DNA of 64,000 nt, from contig JAANBB010000019.1 of the NCBI GenBank assembly GCA_014621425.1, positions 1-64,000 on the forward strand. Reading direction: 5' to 3'. The DNA comes from Cylindrodendrum hubeiense (taxonomy: Eukaryota; Ascomycota; Sordariomycetes; Hypocreales; Nectriaceae). Numbering within the stretch: position 1 is the first letter of the stretch; the number at the start of each line of letters is the position of its first letter. The position numbers and the translations under genes were made by a program. Positions 33,153-44,925 of the stretch are shown here, piece by piece. Below the pieces are notes generated by a model, which did no database searches, was not told the DNA's origin, and saw nothing but the letters and a program-made list of their open reading frames with translations.

Positions 33153-34015
33153 TCATGAGGGAGCTATTTGTGGCAGCTCATTCACGACTTTTGCCCTTGC
33201 TTTGTTCCGTCTCTTATAGTACCGCACGCAGAGCCAGATGAGCACCCCCAAAACAAACGCGCAAATGATAGGTAGGCCAATCACTATAAACTGAATAGAA
33301 CTGTGTCGCCATGGACTATCATCAATTGGCAGGTCGTCATATTCACCATCAGGGATATCTTGGCCAGGTGTCCACGTCGGAACCCGCATGTTATTAGTCA
33401 GAGTAGGGAGTTGTGGTGTCAATGTCGATGTATCGGATGCGTCCCAAGATACCACCCAGGCCTGGTGTACTCTCAAGGTTTGGCCAGGGGCTGTATTGGG
33501 GGTTGCCTTCGTATCGCTTGTTATGACTTGGGTTTGGGTCCAGCGTCCGCATACGTTGGTGTTTATAGCTGCATCGGTAACGAGTCTATATTCTTCATAA
33601 TATAAAGGGGTATAGCCACTAAAGGGGACACCATTGTTAGGCTCTTTAGTTCCTCTGAGTAAAGGTAAGATAAAGAATATATACAAGCAGACCTTTTGCA
33701 GCAGGTGGCCTTGGAATAATCGCCACCATCATGCATATCATAGTAGATCCAGTCACTAGGACACACAGCCGGATTGAAGTTGAAGCGGCTGGAGTATACT
33801 ACATCATCCCAGCCGGATGGGTAGCATGATGCTACGGCATTCGACACTAGAATAGCTATCGTTGATGTAGAGTTGTCGTTGGTCGAGACAGCACTCGTAC
33901 GCGTCCAGTAGGAGTCGCATTCGCGTGGTTGCTTGAACGGCGTGGTGACGGCGATCAGCTTTGTGGCCGTGGCCGTGTCTGTGGTATCGGTGTCGGTGTC
34001 GGTGCTGGAAGACAT
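33153..34015 (-). CDS. Single-pass membrane protein, extracellular Thr/Ser-rich N-terminus
   Basis: Exons 33693-34015 and 33153-33654; the 38-bp intron between them (GTCTGC...ACTCAG, phase 2) is short, but joining turns CCK into CCKRGTKEPNNG and keeps frame, giving 274 residues. The N-terminus is a run of STDTDTDTT without an obvious signal peptide. A cysteine-bearing ectodomain follows (CYPSGW, CPSDWIYYDMHDGGDYSKATCC), then a membrane helix near residues 230-252 (FIVIGLPIICAFVLGVLIWL) with a basic stop-transfer RYYKRRNKAR and a short cytoplasmic tail. This layout recurs in Pezizomycotina surface proteins of unknown function. A missing upstream exon with a signal peptide is possible. Confidence 0.78.
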
Positions 34016-34887
34016 GATGTGGATGATTGCTCGTGGAGTTGGTGGGCTCCCGCCGGGGGGACGCGCTAACTTATACCAAATACATACACCAAGGGCCCCT
34101 GCACAAAGTGGTAGCTGTGATTTTAGCTGTGTTGTTGGTCGTGATCTCGGTCGTTGTGTTGGTTATGTCCGTCGTATCCCAGTTAATCGCGACGGCCAAC
34201 CAACCAGGGAGGACTTACAACTGGGCCTTCTAACCCTGGCTGGCTAGCCTAAGAGACCATGCTTCTTGGCATTGCCGCTATTGACTCATTTAGAGACAAA
34301 AAAGTTCACAAGAGGTGGCGCAGCACCTTTCAGCTCATCTGCAGATAAAGTCCATTCTCCGAGGCCAAGACGAGATCGGTCTACCAATATAAGCTTAAAA
34401 TTACCCCATGTCACCCAACCGTTCAACGTGCGCACCAAGACGGCCCCACGGTTACGGCAAGTGTGATTCCCTGTCTGCAGCTTTCTGGCCCGCAAAATTA
34501 CGCGCTCGGCTCTCTGGCCGAGACCGATAATTGCGACCATGACCATGTGATTGACGGTACCAATCTTAGGGAAAACCATGCCCTGAAGAATCTGGAGATG
34601 GCGGCCCGTTGGTCTTGGAATGTTGGACTACCTAATTAGGGACGCACCGCCGAGAATCAGCCTCGCTTATGAGCCCACAATAAGCACGCTGAAAGATCCT
34701 AGGAATGTGTGGATACGAGCCCCGTCTTCTCAGCCCCCTCGCTCCATAGGTGGCACAGACAGGCCTTAAGTAGAAATCACCGGGCTGGAGAATCTGGAAG
34801 GCACACGAACTTCTCAGTGAGAACTGTGAAATACTTGGCACAAATGAGTCCGCTTGCTCCTCATTAAATAAACGTTCAGATAACAGT
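34016..34887. other. Intergenic stretch, 0.87 kb
   Basis: Between the promoter of the membrane protein and the 3' end of the alcohol dehydrogenase gene. Small ORFs only; no gene supported. Confidence 0.5.
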
Positions 34888-36141
34888 CTATTTATCGGCC
34901 ACAAAAATCACCTTGTGTGTTTTCATATCATTAAATATTTCGTAACCTTCCACTGCGTCGCTGAGTGGCATGATGGTCTCTGTCATGAAGCTAGAGCCGA
35001 GATTAGTGACTGGACTTCTAATAAACTATTTGAGAAAATAAGCCAGGGACTTACTTTAGCAAGTGCTGTTTTTTCTCCAATAATTCAAGAGCCTCTGAGA
35101 ATATGCCTACAATAGGAACCCGGATTAGATATTGAAGGAAGATGAAGGTGAGGTGCTGAGGACGTACTTCTTACTGGGCATCTACCCATCTTGATGGTCA
35201 AGTTTTTGCCGTACGCCTGGTTTCCAGTCCATGGAATCTCGCCATTGTGAACACCAACACTAGAAATGACTCCCCAAGGTCGAAGCAGCTGAAATCCCAT
35301 GTCAAGGGCGGAGCTGTGGCCTACAACCTCGATTACAGCGTCGGCTCCACGCCCGTTGGTCAATTCTTGGACTCGCTTGCCAAGCTCTTCACGCTGCGTT
35401 TGGTAGTTCCACGGCTCGGCGCCCAGAGTCTTGGCGGTTTCTAGACGATCCGCAATGCCGTCGACGGCGAGCAGGGCCTTCGGTTTGTATTCGCCTGCGG
35501 CGATCAACGCGCAAAGGCCGACCGGACCACAGCCAATCACAACGACGACGCTCTCGCTGGCAATCTTGGGATCCAGCCCGCCAAGCGCGTTGGATGCGGC
35601 AAAGTAACCGGTTGGGAAGATGTCTGCCATGAGACAGAGCTTCAGGTCCTCGATACCGCTTGGCGCTTTCATGACGGTCGCGTCCGCCAGGGGCACCCTG
35701 ACATACTCGGCCTGTGCACCATCAAGAAGCGGGGTTCCGAAGAGGAGGCTCTTTTCGCACCGCGACGAGAATCCCTGCAAGCAGTAGAAGCATTCACCGC
35801 AGCTCACGGTGAACGGGCAGACGATGGGGTCGCCGAGCTTGAGGTTTTTTACTCCAGAGCCTACCTCGTGGACCACGCCGGTGAATTCGTGGCCCATGAT
35901 GAAGCCGGGCTTGGAGGGCTGGTGACCGCGGAAGACGTGCAGCTCACTACAGTCAAAGAGATATAATGAGTAAATGCTTTCACTTCGCAAAGTAAAATCG
36001 TACTGACCTGCCACATAGCGCAGAGTACCGGACCTTCACGATGATGTCTTTGGGATCTTGAATGACGGGGACCGGTCTGTCTTCGACCACCACGCTTTTA
36101 ACCCCCTTCAAGACGACGGCGCGCATGGTGGCGGGGCTCAT
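34888..36141 (-). CDS. Zinc-dependent alcohol dehydrogenase (MDR family)
   Basis: Four exons: 36008-36141, 35168-35946, 35055-35106 and 34888-34990; introns are 61, 61 and 64 bp, all GT-AG with consistent phases, giving 355 residues, the normal family length. The start could be ATG 36141 (MSPATMRAVV) or the in-frame ATG 36126. Motifs: catalytic-zinc region CGSELHVFRGH and GHEFTGVVHEVG; structural-zinc loop with four Cys (CGECFYCLQGFSSRC); Rossmann motif GCGPVGL; C-terminal KVIFVADK. The family oxidises alcohols or reduces aldehydes with NAD(P); the substrate cannot be read from sequence. It is divergent from the CoA ligase gene 1.1 kb away, so they may share control and act on related substrates. 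Confidence 0.92.
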
Positions 36142-37282
36142 TGTCGGTATTTCGAAATGTGCTTCTAATCCGATGCGTAGGGGTCTAGCGTGTAAATATG
36201 AGCTTGTCTGTACAAACAGCTGGTACTGAGTCCGTATTATATCCTGATGATGGTGTCCGGCGGTGGAGATGGTGGAGCTGCATCACTCCGACTAGCTATC
36301 GGAAGCCTCGGCAGCGGTTATCCTAACTCCACACGTCTTAGATCTCACACGGCAACATGACGCAGCGGAGTGCGGGGTTTGCATTGGCGCTGGGGAATGT
36401 GCAAGGATGTTGATGCACAACTAATTCTTAGCTATGAACGTCTTGTTCTCTCGGGCATGAGTAGGACTGGTTCGAACTCCCGAGGTCAGAGCTGGTGGCC
36501 CTCTGGCTATTATTGAGTCCATAATACTCACCCCTAATGCCTCGTCTTGTGAAACGATGTTGCCCAGATTAGAGTCGCCATGCACAAGCGTTTCCGGTCC
36601 TCTAGATGTAATCTTTTTAGCCTGAACAAATCAATTGTCTCCCAAAAATACATGGCCGAATGCTTGTTCCGCATTTCGGGCGGGTTTTCTGTGCCTGCGC
36701 ATCCGTGACTCCGGTGAGAGGCTTGACATGGCTCCGAGACTCCGCTCCGAGGCTCCGCTGAGCGACTCGGAGAAGTTCTCACGTTCCTCTCATTTGCCCA
36801 GTCTAACCTCTGATAGATTATAAATAGCATTCATCTTGCTGGACTCGCGGACGGCCTTTCTCTAGCTGTGAAACATCGAACTAATCCATGTATTAAATGT
36901 TAATCATCATCGGACTCGGCGCACGTTGTGACCGAGGTCGACTCACATGCCGCTAAAATCGGGAATGTCGAGTTCAGCTAGCAATAGATCTCCAAATATC
37001 CAGTCATCCAAAACTGAATGTCATTCACAACTAGGTTTCATTGTCTGTGGATGGCCAGTGTGGGTCGGGTATGGCTCAGTTGGCCCAGCTAATTCCCGAT
37101 GCCGAGGATCGTGGGATTCAATTCCGCATCTGGCATCTGTACCCCGCGATTCAAGCTCACGGAAGTGCCGTGTGCCCAACCTATAATGTTCATTAATTTC
37201 CAACAAACGATTGCTTCACAATTGGACTTTTATCTAGTACCTCGTTCATCAGTATATCTCCAAAACAAAAAAATCGTTCATC
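36142..37282. other. Divergent promoter region between dehydrogenase and CoA ligase
   Basis: About 1.1 kb with no protein gene. Likely to hold both promoters. A tRNA-like segment lies near 37065-37134. A short patch of repeated CTCCG/GCTCC units is at 36727-36775. Confidence 0.55.
37065..37134 (+). other. tRNA-like relic with A- and B-box-like motifs
   Basis: TGGCTCAGTTGG at 37072-37083 matches the RNA polymerase III A box, and GATTCAATTCC at 37115-37125 resembles the B box at about the right spacing. A five-pair T-arm (GTGGG/TCCGC) and three of four D-stem pairs can form, but no acceptor stem or proper anticodon arm does. It is probably a decayed tRNA or SINE fragment, or chance. Confidence 0.25.
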
Positions 37283-39045
37283 ATGATTTTCAAATCTCAG
37301 AGCCCCGACATCATCTGTGAGTAACACGCCTCCTGGAAGTTGCCCCTCATTTACGTCGCCCTTGAAGACTAACTCCGCGCCCCATCCCAGTGCCTAAAAA
37401 CGTCTCACTATGGTCGTGGCTGTTCGAGTCTCCCCATTCCTGCTTTTCCAAGCTCCCGCAGCACAGCATCCAAGGGTTTACTGATGTCTTCACCAAGAAT
37501 CATGTAAGCTTCCAGGATCTGAAGAGTCATGCCACGCACCTATCTACGGCCCTGAAGACACTCTACGGGCTCCAGGAAGGTGACGTGGTCATTATCTACA
37601 GCCGGAACTCCATTTGGTACCCAGTGGCCACCTTGGCCGCCATCCGTATCGGCGCTGTTGCTTGTGGCGTGTCGCCAGAGTACAATGTCGAGGAGCTGTC
37701 GTACACTCTGCGCGTAAGCAAAGCAAAGTTCATCTTTACGACGGTGGAGCTAGCAGACAGGGCATACGCTTCCGCTGCAAACTCAGGCATCCGCAAGGAA
37801 AATGTCGTTTTACTCGATGGCGAAGGCAGTAGCATACAAACCATTCAGACGCTGGTTTCAAAGGCCCAGGCTCTCGGGGAGGCGGCCACAGTACCGCGGT
37901 ATGAAATCCCAAGAGGCAAACTCAACTCTGATATCTGTGCTTCCCTGTGCTTCAGCAGTGGTACCACCGGGCTTCCAAAGGCAGTCATGATTTCCCACGG
38001 CAACATCATCGCTCAATGTCTGCAAGTGCAGCAGATTACACCATCTGACCACAATAAGATGCTAGCTGCTCTGCCATTCTATCACATCACAGGAATAGTG
38101 CATCAGATGCATCTGCCAATTTCCACCAATGCCCATGTCTATGTGCTCCCGAAATTCACCCTGGACACCCTACTCTCAACAGTCGCAGAGTACAAGGTCA
38201 AGGAGTTGCTGATGGTGCCACCCATTTTGATCCGTCTGGTCCGGGAGGACGCGATTGTGTCTAAATATGACCTCTCGCACATTGTCCGCTTCTCTTCTGG
38301 TGCCGCACCACTATCCCAAGAGATCCTCGCACTCTTAGAGAAGAAGTTCCCTGGCACCGGCTTCAAGCAAGGCTATGGCATGACCGAGTCGTGTTCAGTA
38401 ATCACCGCTCACCCGCCATCCAAGTATGCCTATAAGTTTGGCAACCGGGTTGGCATGGTTGTCGCATCGACAGAAGTGCGAATCGTCGACCCTGTGACGG
38501 GAAAGGATTGTGGCGTTGGCGAAGCCGGAGAGGTTTGGGCGCGGGGGCCTCAGGTGACCATGGGCTACCTGGATAACCCCAAGGAGACTGCGGAATCATT
38601 TGACAAGGATGGATTCTTGCACACGGGCGACATTGGGAAATTCGATACCGAGGGCTTCCTTTCTATCACGGACAGGATGAAGGAGATGATCAAGGTGAAG
38701 GGTATTGCCGTTGCGCCGGCCGAGCTTGAGAACCTCCTGCTCGGGCATGCTTCTGTCAGCGACGTTGCCATTTGTGGTATTCCGGACGATCGGGCTGGAG
38801 AGAGGCCCAAGGCATTTGTGGTGCTGAAGCCATCGCATGCATCTTCCCCGGAGAAGGAGGGGCTTGCACTGATTCAGTACGTCAAGGCTAACAAGGCGAG
38901 ACACAAAGCTGTTGTGGAGGTGGAGATTGTTAGTGAGATACCCAAGAGCCCAGCGGGTAAGATTCTGCGCCGAAAGCTACGGGAGGCGTCAGGCAGCGCG
39001 GTAAATGTAATTGTCCGGGATGAGCCGACCAAGGCGAAGTTGTGA
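37283..39045 (+). CDS. Peroxisomal acyl/aryl-CoA ligase (4-coumarate-CoA ligase-like)
   Basis: Exon 1 is 37283-37316 (MIFKSQSPDII), then a 74-bp phase-1 intron (GTGAGT...CCCAG), then exon 2 37391-39045; 562 residues, the usual family length. ANL-superfamily motifs are complete: P-loop SSGTTGLPKAV (about 199-209), GYGMTES, YLDNPKET with GFLHTGDIG, and the C-terminal KSPAGKILRRKL with its catalytic Lys. These enzymes activate carboxylic acids with ATP through an acyl-adenylate and transfer them to CoA. The last three residues, AKL, are a peroxisomal PTS1 signal, so it probably activates a fatty, aromatic or secondary-metabolite acid for peroxisomal processing. The substrate is not predictable. 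It is divergent from the alcohol dehydrogenase. Confidence 0.93.
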
Positions 39046-39379
39046 GCCTCTTGCTCCGTGGTCAATAATACCAGTTCAGAGAGTCATGGATTTGATACTG
39101 TATCTTGAAATCCCAATGCATAGTTATTATACTTTAGATAACGGGAATGAAGGTCTTCCCTACACTATGATCATCTCCCACAGTCAGGTTGTATCCCTTG
39201 GCTGTGAGGCTCCCCTGCTGGGTGAGCCAGGCATCCCCGCAGGCGCTGAGGGTTGCCTCTAACGTACAGATTCCGTATATAAATGTGGCTGCTTTTATTG
39301 GCTAGCTCGGTTACATTATGGACGCGACCGCGACACCAAATGTTAACAGCCTTCTTGGGAAAGGAAAAAGAAGAGCCTT

Positions 39380-40421
39380 GCTGATGCAGGAAACGCCTCT
39401 TCTCCACTGCAGCGACATTCGCGCGCGTGCAAAGGCTTTGGAATCGCCAGACACACAACTCCTCCCATGGCTATAGGAAACAATAGCCAAGTCGGTTTTG
39501 GATGTCTTGGGATTTGTCCAAACTCCGGAGAGCATCTGGCCTCGAATATGGTGGATACCGACTGGGCCTCGTTCCATTTCCTACCCACGCTGCAGGGCAG
39601 CACTCTTCCAATTCGTCTGATGCTGTCTTTGATCGCGTCATCTCGCCTTACAGCACTTCAGTCCAAGCACTTTTACGTACCCACCAACACCTGAAGGATC
39701 CAGAGGCAGAAATGGGTTCAAACACAGCTGTTCTGGTCGGCATGCAAAACACCTTTGGTCAGAGCGATCTCAAATTCGCGCAAGAAGAGATTGACAGATT
39801 GGACTATCTCTGTCGTTCCAATTATTTACACATACACAGACCGAAGCCATTTCGAGAAGATGTATCGCTTTACGCGAATGTGAAATATTCCACTACGCCG
39901 GCCACGGACGGACTGACGCATTGGACCCATCACAAAGCGCTCTGCTTGTACATGACGGGCCGATAACACTGGCGAAGATCTTCGAGGCCGACTTTCATCA
40001 CCGAGGCCCATTTCTTGCCTACCTGTCGGCCTGCGGAACGGGCCAAGTGAATCATGATAAACTCCTCAATGAACGGCTACACCTGATTGGTGGCTGTCAA
40101 GCGGCTGGCTTTCGGCATGTTATTGGATCACTCTGGAAAGTTGATGACAAGTCGTGTGTAGACATAGCGACCATGACGTATGAATGGATCTTCAAACATG
40201 GAATGAGCGACGAGGCTGTCAGCGAGGGACTCCATCGTGCTAGCAGAAGTCTCCGAGATAAATGGATATCGGGGAACCGGGAAAAGGAAGCACTGCGGGA
40301 CATCGCCAAGCTTCATTTTGCAAATGCCATTAATCAGCAAGTGGCTAGAGACACAAGGGATGTCGAGGTATGCGAAGATACCCCACTCCACTGGGTTCCA
40401 TATGTTCATTTTGGCATGTAG
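39380..40421 (+). pseudogene. CHAT-domain caspase-like protein, truncated and frameshifted
   Basis: Pieces of a CHAT protease domain (often the C-terminal part of fungal TPR-CHAT proteins) lie in order but not in one frame. Frame A from about 39390 reads IRARAKALESPDTQLLPWL, an in-frame TAG at 39474-39476, then AKSVLDVLGFVQTPESIW and IWWIPTGP. Near 39575-39590 it shifts to a frame with PTHAAGQHSSNSSDAVFDRV and FAQEEIDRLDYLC; near 39855-39870 it shifts back to RECEIFHYAGHGRTD, YLSACGTG and AGFRHVIGSLWKVDD, ending at 40421. The catalytic His (AGHG) and Cys (SACGTG) are both still present. The 5' TPR region is gone; the CoA ligase ends only 350 bp upstream. The TAG probably replaced TGG (Trp), a transition. 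Confidence 0.8.
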
Positions 40422-40785
40422 ATAATTACTTTCAATTTTCAGCCGACAGTCCCAAAGTCAATGTAGATAGAGATGATGGCATAAAATGGGTTTCTTTTGA
40501 GAGAGAACTGGCCGATCGTAGAATACGGCGTGGTTGGTAAAGTAGGCCAGGAAATGGATTACTAATGTCTTCATTGTCATTGCTAGTTCAGGTATCCCCG
40601 TCCGAGGCGACGCTTGAAACTATGCACCAACAGGCGAATAAAGACTAACTAGATAGCCATCCATACTGAATACAATGAATCGTGGCCCTCTCTTTTCTCT
40701 CTGCGAGTCACAGTGCCTCCATCACAGTTGACAACGTCGTTGTATCTCAGGAAAGCCTTGCATTCGCAACAGTCCCGTCAAAGTC
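40422..40785. other. Intergenic stretch
   Basis: About 360 bases between convergent sequences; probably 3' UTR of the CAP gene. No gene seen. Confidence 0.5.
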
Positions 40786-41697
40786 TTAATAAGGGGTCTC
40801 GCCCATGCTTGGGTTTTCATTAGCAAGTGAAACATATATAAAAGCAATGATTACTTACTAGTTGCCGGGCAGCGAATAGCGGGCGACAACGTAAACCTCA
40901 CCGCTGGTGCCGCTAGCAATGGCCATGCCAACCTTGGTGGTGTCTTTCCAAACAACCTGAGCTATTAATGAGTTAGCCGAGATGTTGTTCATATTAACGA
41001 AAGTCTATTACTTACTGTAGTGGCCGAAGGTCAGATAGTTGGTCGAAGTGATGACCTCGCCGTTGTAAGAGCTCTTCTCCGCCACGAAAGCGGCGACAGC
41101 GTTGGTGTAGGGCGAGTCGGTGGTGTACTGCATGTAAAGGTTTTCGCCTTGATCCTCAACGGAAGAGTGCTCCAACGAGCCGAGAGAAACGAGGTGGGTA
41201 GCCCATTCCTGGGCATCGGCGGCAAGGGCAGCGTCCCAGACCAGGTCGGCATTGCCGACGTCGCTTCGGGCGGAGTTGTGGGCGTCAAGGGCACTCTGCT
41301 GGTCTGCAGTCAAGCCGGAGGTAGCGGAATCGCTCGCGGCTGTGGTGGCTACGGCAGCAGCAGCAGTGGTGGACACGGCAGCAGCGGTGGTGGTGGTTAC
41401 AACAGCGGCAGCGGCGGTGCTGGTCGTAACAGCAGCGGCGGCGGTCTTGGTGGAAGTAGCCTTGGAAGACGAGGCCTTTCGCGTGATCAGGGTCGTCGGG
41501 GTCACTTCCGGCACCTCCTCGACCGGGGTGTAAACTGGGGTGTAAACCGGAGTCGTCGCGATCTCGCTGAAGATGGGAGTAGCAATCGTGGGCTGCTCCG
41601 TGGTAACCTTAGTTTGCCAGGTTTTCGGCCGGCAGTTTCCCTTCAACGCAGAGGCATTGGTAGCCAGGACGGCAAGGACGAAGGCAGAGAAATGCAT
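40786..41697 (-). CDS. Secreted CAP-superfamily (PR-1-like) protein
   Basis: Exons 41016-41697, 40859-40961 and probably 40786-40807; introns 54 bp and 51 bp (GTAAGT, branch GCTAATG, ends CCAAG), giving 268 residues. The start MHFSAFVLAVLATNASALKG is a signal peptide. A Thr/Ala-rich linker (residues about 60-125, many TTSTAAAA units) leads to the CAP domain: LDAHNSAR, LEHSSVEDQGENLYM and GHYTQVVWKDTTKVGMA, carrying the conserved His-Glu-His cavity residues. The cysteines normal in CAP domains (VGCA, VxC) are replaced by VGMA and VVARY, so the usual disulphides are missing. Without the last intron the protein ends at PGN (stop 40858); with it, GNYMGETPY follows, the normal way CAP domains continue. 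Fungal CAP proteins bind sterols or lipids; the role here is unknown. Confidence 0.88.
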
Positions 41698-44600
41698 GTT
41701 AGCTTATTTGATTGCCTGAACGGTAGGTAAATGGGCGAGTGAATGAGTGAATGAATGGATAAACGGTTCCTGCCGTGAAAGGATAAAGAACGAATGCGGA
41801 CTGTAAAGGAGTGACAAGAGGCGGTGATCTTAGAGAGACTAGAATTCGATGGAGGGCCGTTCTGTCTTCTTTTATTCCTCAACACTTGTTCATCGCCGTA
41901 GCGTGGATCTTCGTAATAGCCATGCCTATTATGATTGCTAGTTTCGGCTAGGACGCGACAGACCTCAAGTTGATTGCGGGATGGGGTACCCATGCCCCAT
42001 CCCGGCTCGTCCAGAGTCGGCAATTGACGGCGAGCATCACGAAGCTCGGGTCAGAATCCATCAAGTGATCCACAGATTAAAATGGGCTACCTGGTCCCAT
42101 CCCATCTTTGAGTTTCGCCATTGGAACCTAGTCTTGGGTGGTGGGGGCAGTCGACAATGCCCTAGTTAGCCGCACGATTCATCCCATCTCATCTCGGAGC
42201 TGGTCACTTAACGGCTATCCCGGAAGCTTCTGGCCCCTGCTAAAGCCTTGGCCGGGACTTCATAGTGGGTTACGACCGGGATGTGTCGATCTTCCAGCAA
42301 ACCTCTTCGTATTGGCAGGGGATTGCAGAGTGCCCATTGGATAACTAATGCAGTAGTGGAAACTTTGATCGAATTAAGAACACAAAATACGAAGGATAGT
42401 TGTTTGATGTTGATTAATGATAATGCTCTTCAATTCGAGTGGCGCTGATATCTCAAAGCTCAGTGGTGGATTCTCAGCAAGTAAATAAGTGCCTGGCGCA
42501 CTTACCACATTGCGACACTGAAACTTCGCTTACCGGTCCTAGAATTAAATATCGGTACACCTGGTCCCGCGTTTCATTCTGACTAAGACTGACAGCCCGG
42601 GGTCCTACAGTGACCAGCCCTTCATCTCAAGGCACTTTTGACCACACCACGACAAGAGGGATTAAATGATGTCTTGAGAGCAGGTGGAGTGAGCTTGGTG
42701 TTCCTTTGAGCAATATTAAGCATCGCTCATACGACTATAATTCGCCGGCAGATCTTCACCTCCCCCAACAGTTTATGGCCAAGGTAGGACTTGGCATAGT
42801 CGCCTTTTTATGTGCGCGATATGTGAAGTGAGGCTTGAGGTGTCAGTGTCTGATACGATACCTGTATCACCAAAGCGCCAAGGGGCACTTAGTTTGTTTC
42901 CAATCCAGCAACCTTTTTATGTGAAGAATAAAAAGCACAGGGGCAGGTGGCCAAGGGCCGTTCAACGAGGACAGAATTGTCTTATTTCAAGGCAATAAAA
43001 ACTCAGGAGACAGTTTACGATGGATGCATACTTTTTACATGCTGTGTTGGGGTTCCCTGGTCTCATGGTTGGAATGCCTGTAAAGGTGTGCTTAGTAGAT
43101 GTATCAGCTAGGATGTAAGCCCATTTGAGCTGGACTGTCTCTTATAGGCTGTTCCGGCTCAATTGGTCAGTCATTGAGAGCTGCAGGGTAGGGTCAAGAG
43201 ATTACGGTCACATTCATCCGCATTCTCGACCTTCCGGAGTTGTCATGAGCAGCAGCAGATTTTCTAGAAAGCTCAATTTACATTATTTCGCCTATCTTTA
43301 CGGCATTGTATTGTTACCCGTTTGATCAAATGATGCCCGTTGATAGCATTTGTCGGCCTAGTCCATTTTGTTCATTTTTATAGTCATTTACTTGCGCCTT
43401 TACCGATATTGCGGTCGCATCGCCATTGTGCCTGCATCACTACAGTCACAACAACTGCTTTTTGTGGGTGGGTTGTTTGGTCTCTGACCGTCTCTTGTGC
43501 CCGTCCCCCCCACACAATAGGTAAATATAAGAACATAAGAACACCGAGACTATTAAGTAGCAAATCCATCTGTTTTCGAACTAGATATTTTTATACAAGC
43601 TTATAGTATTAGTCTTTCAATCACCACAACAAATGGCGAAAACAGACATTCACTATGAGACCCCGCGGGATCATGTCATCGCATCACGCACCCCAACCAG
43701 CAGCAACAAATACAAACATCATCCCAATCGGGGCACGACACGACCGAGACGACGACGACACGAAGACGACGATAGACCAAGTAGACTGACCCAAGCCCAC
43801 TCTCTCTGGACAGACTAAGGCAATAATGGGTAGACTAATTGAACTCTGTCGAAACACGGCCCGACACCGCGATGAGCCCGACTCCCCAGCTACCACGGAA
43901 CAAGCCCTACTCCGAATCGAGCGAAAGGAAGAAGGCCTGGCATTTCCAGACCCGGTTCGATAGTAGCCTCGACCTACATATCGGTCCTATCCGTACGTAC
44001 ACAGAGCCGCCAGCTGTTCCCGACCCGTGGTAGAGATGACAATGTCGGAAGTTTGGTCGTAATTGACGAAGTCCAAGATGCAGGTTCGATAGGTGATCTG
44101 GCGGAAAAAGTGTCACAGGAACGAACAGGAAATTCCAAAGTAATCCGCAGGGCGTAACTTGATCCATGAGCTGGTTACATCTGTACACGCTAAAGATGTA
44201 GGGGTGAGGCCTTCGTATAATGAGGACATGTGAATGAGTTTGAGTGAAGAAGTCCACGAAATCAACGAATGATCTCGGTTAGATTCCTCCACAATATTAT
44301 CACGTGTATTTAGTGACATATGTGGCGTTTTTTCCTTCAATAATGAGAATCTAACTTACATGAAACGTAATCGTAATAACGCCACGTCACTGTGACGCAA
44401 AAATAACTGACCAACGGTAAATATTGAGCAGAAGGGCATTAGAAAAAGAAACAACGACGCGACCGAGGAGGGGCAACACCCCATCGTCTGGCAACTAGTT
44501 AAAAATGCCAGCGCGTGATCGTGGATTGCTGCTAAGCTGTTCCCTCACTTGCATTCATGTTCTAGGATCTACCGGGATCCCTCTGTATATGATGTCTGAG

Positions 44601-44925
44601 CTTGTGCTTGGCTCACAAAATGACCTACCTTTGTTGAATATTCTCTCAATCGAGACAAAGAAACCACACCAAATTTACAAGTGTGGCAAACCACCTTGAG
44701 ATGTCCGGCATGTTCCACTCAATCATATTCACATATTCCAGCCACCGTCAAGGGCTGATTTGACATGTGATACTCTACACACCTAAATATATGTCCCATT
44801 ACCCAGGATTTTTTGCCTTGAGGCTGGCCAGCACACCAATTCTTCAAGAAACCGAATCGACTGGCTAGGTCTCTCAGCTTGCATCCTTCACTGTCACCGC
44901 AATACATACTCGGGACTGTTACACT
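41698..44925. other. Gene-poor stretch, 3.2 kb
   Basis: No confident gene. The best candidate is at 43633-44032: ATG 43633 opens a 61-codon Arg-rich ORF, and an ATG at 43826 opens a 47-codon frame (MGRLIELCRNTARHRDEP..., ending FPDPVR) with strongly coding-like composition. I could not join them with a normal-length intron. The rest is AT-rich and stop-rich. Confidence 0.45.

Noticed and set aside
36468..36482. GGTTCGAACTCC resembling a tRNA B box
   Set aside because: No matching T-stem, A box or acceptor stem could be formed around it.
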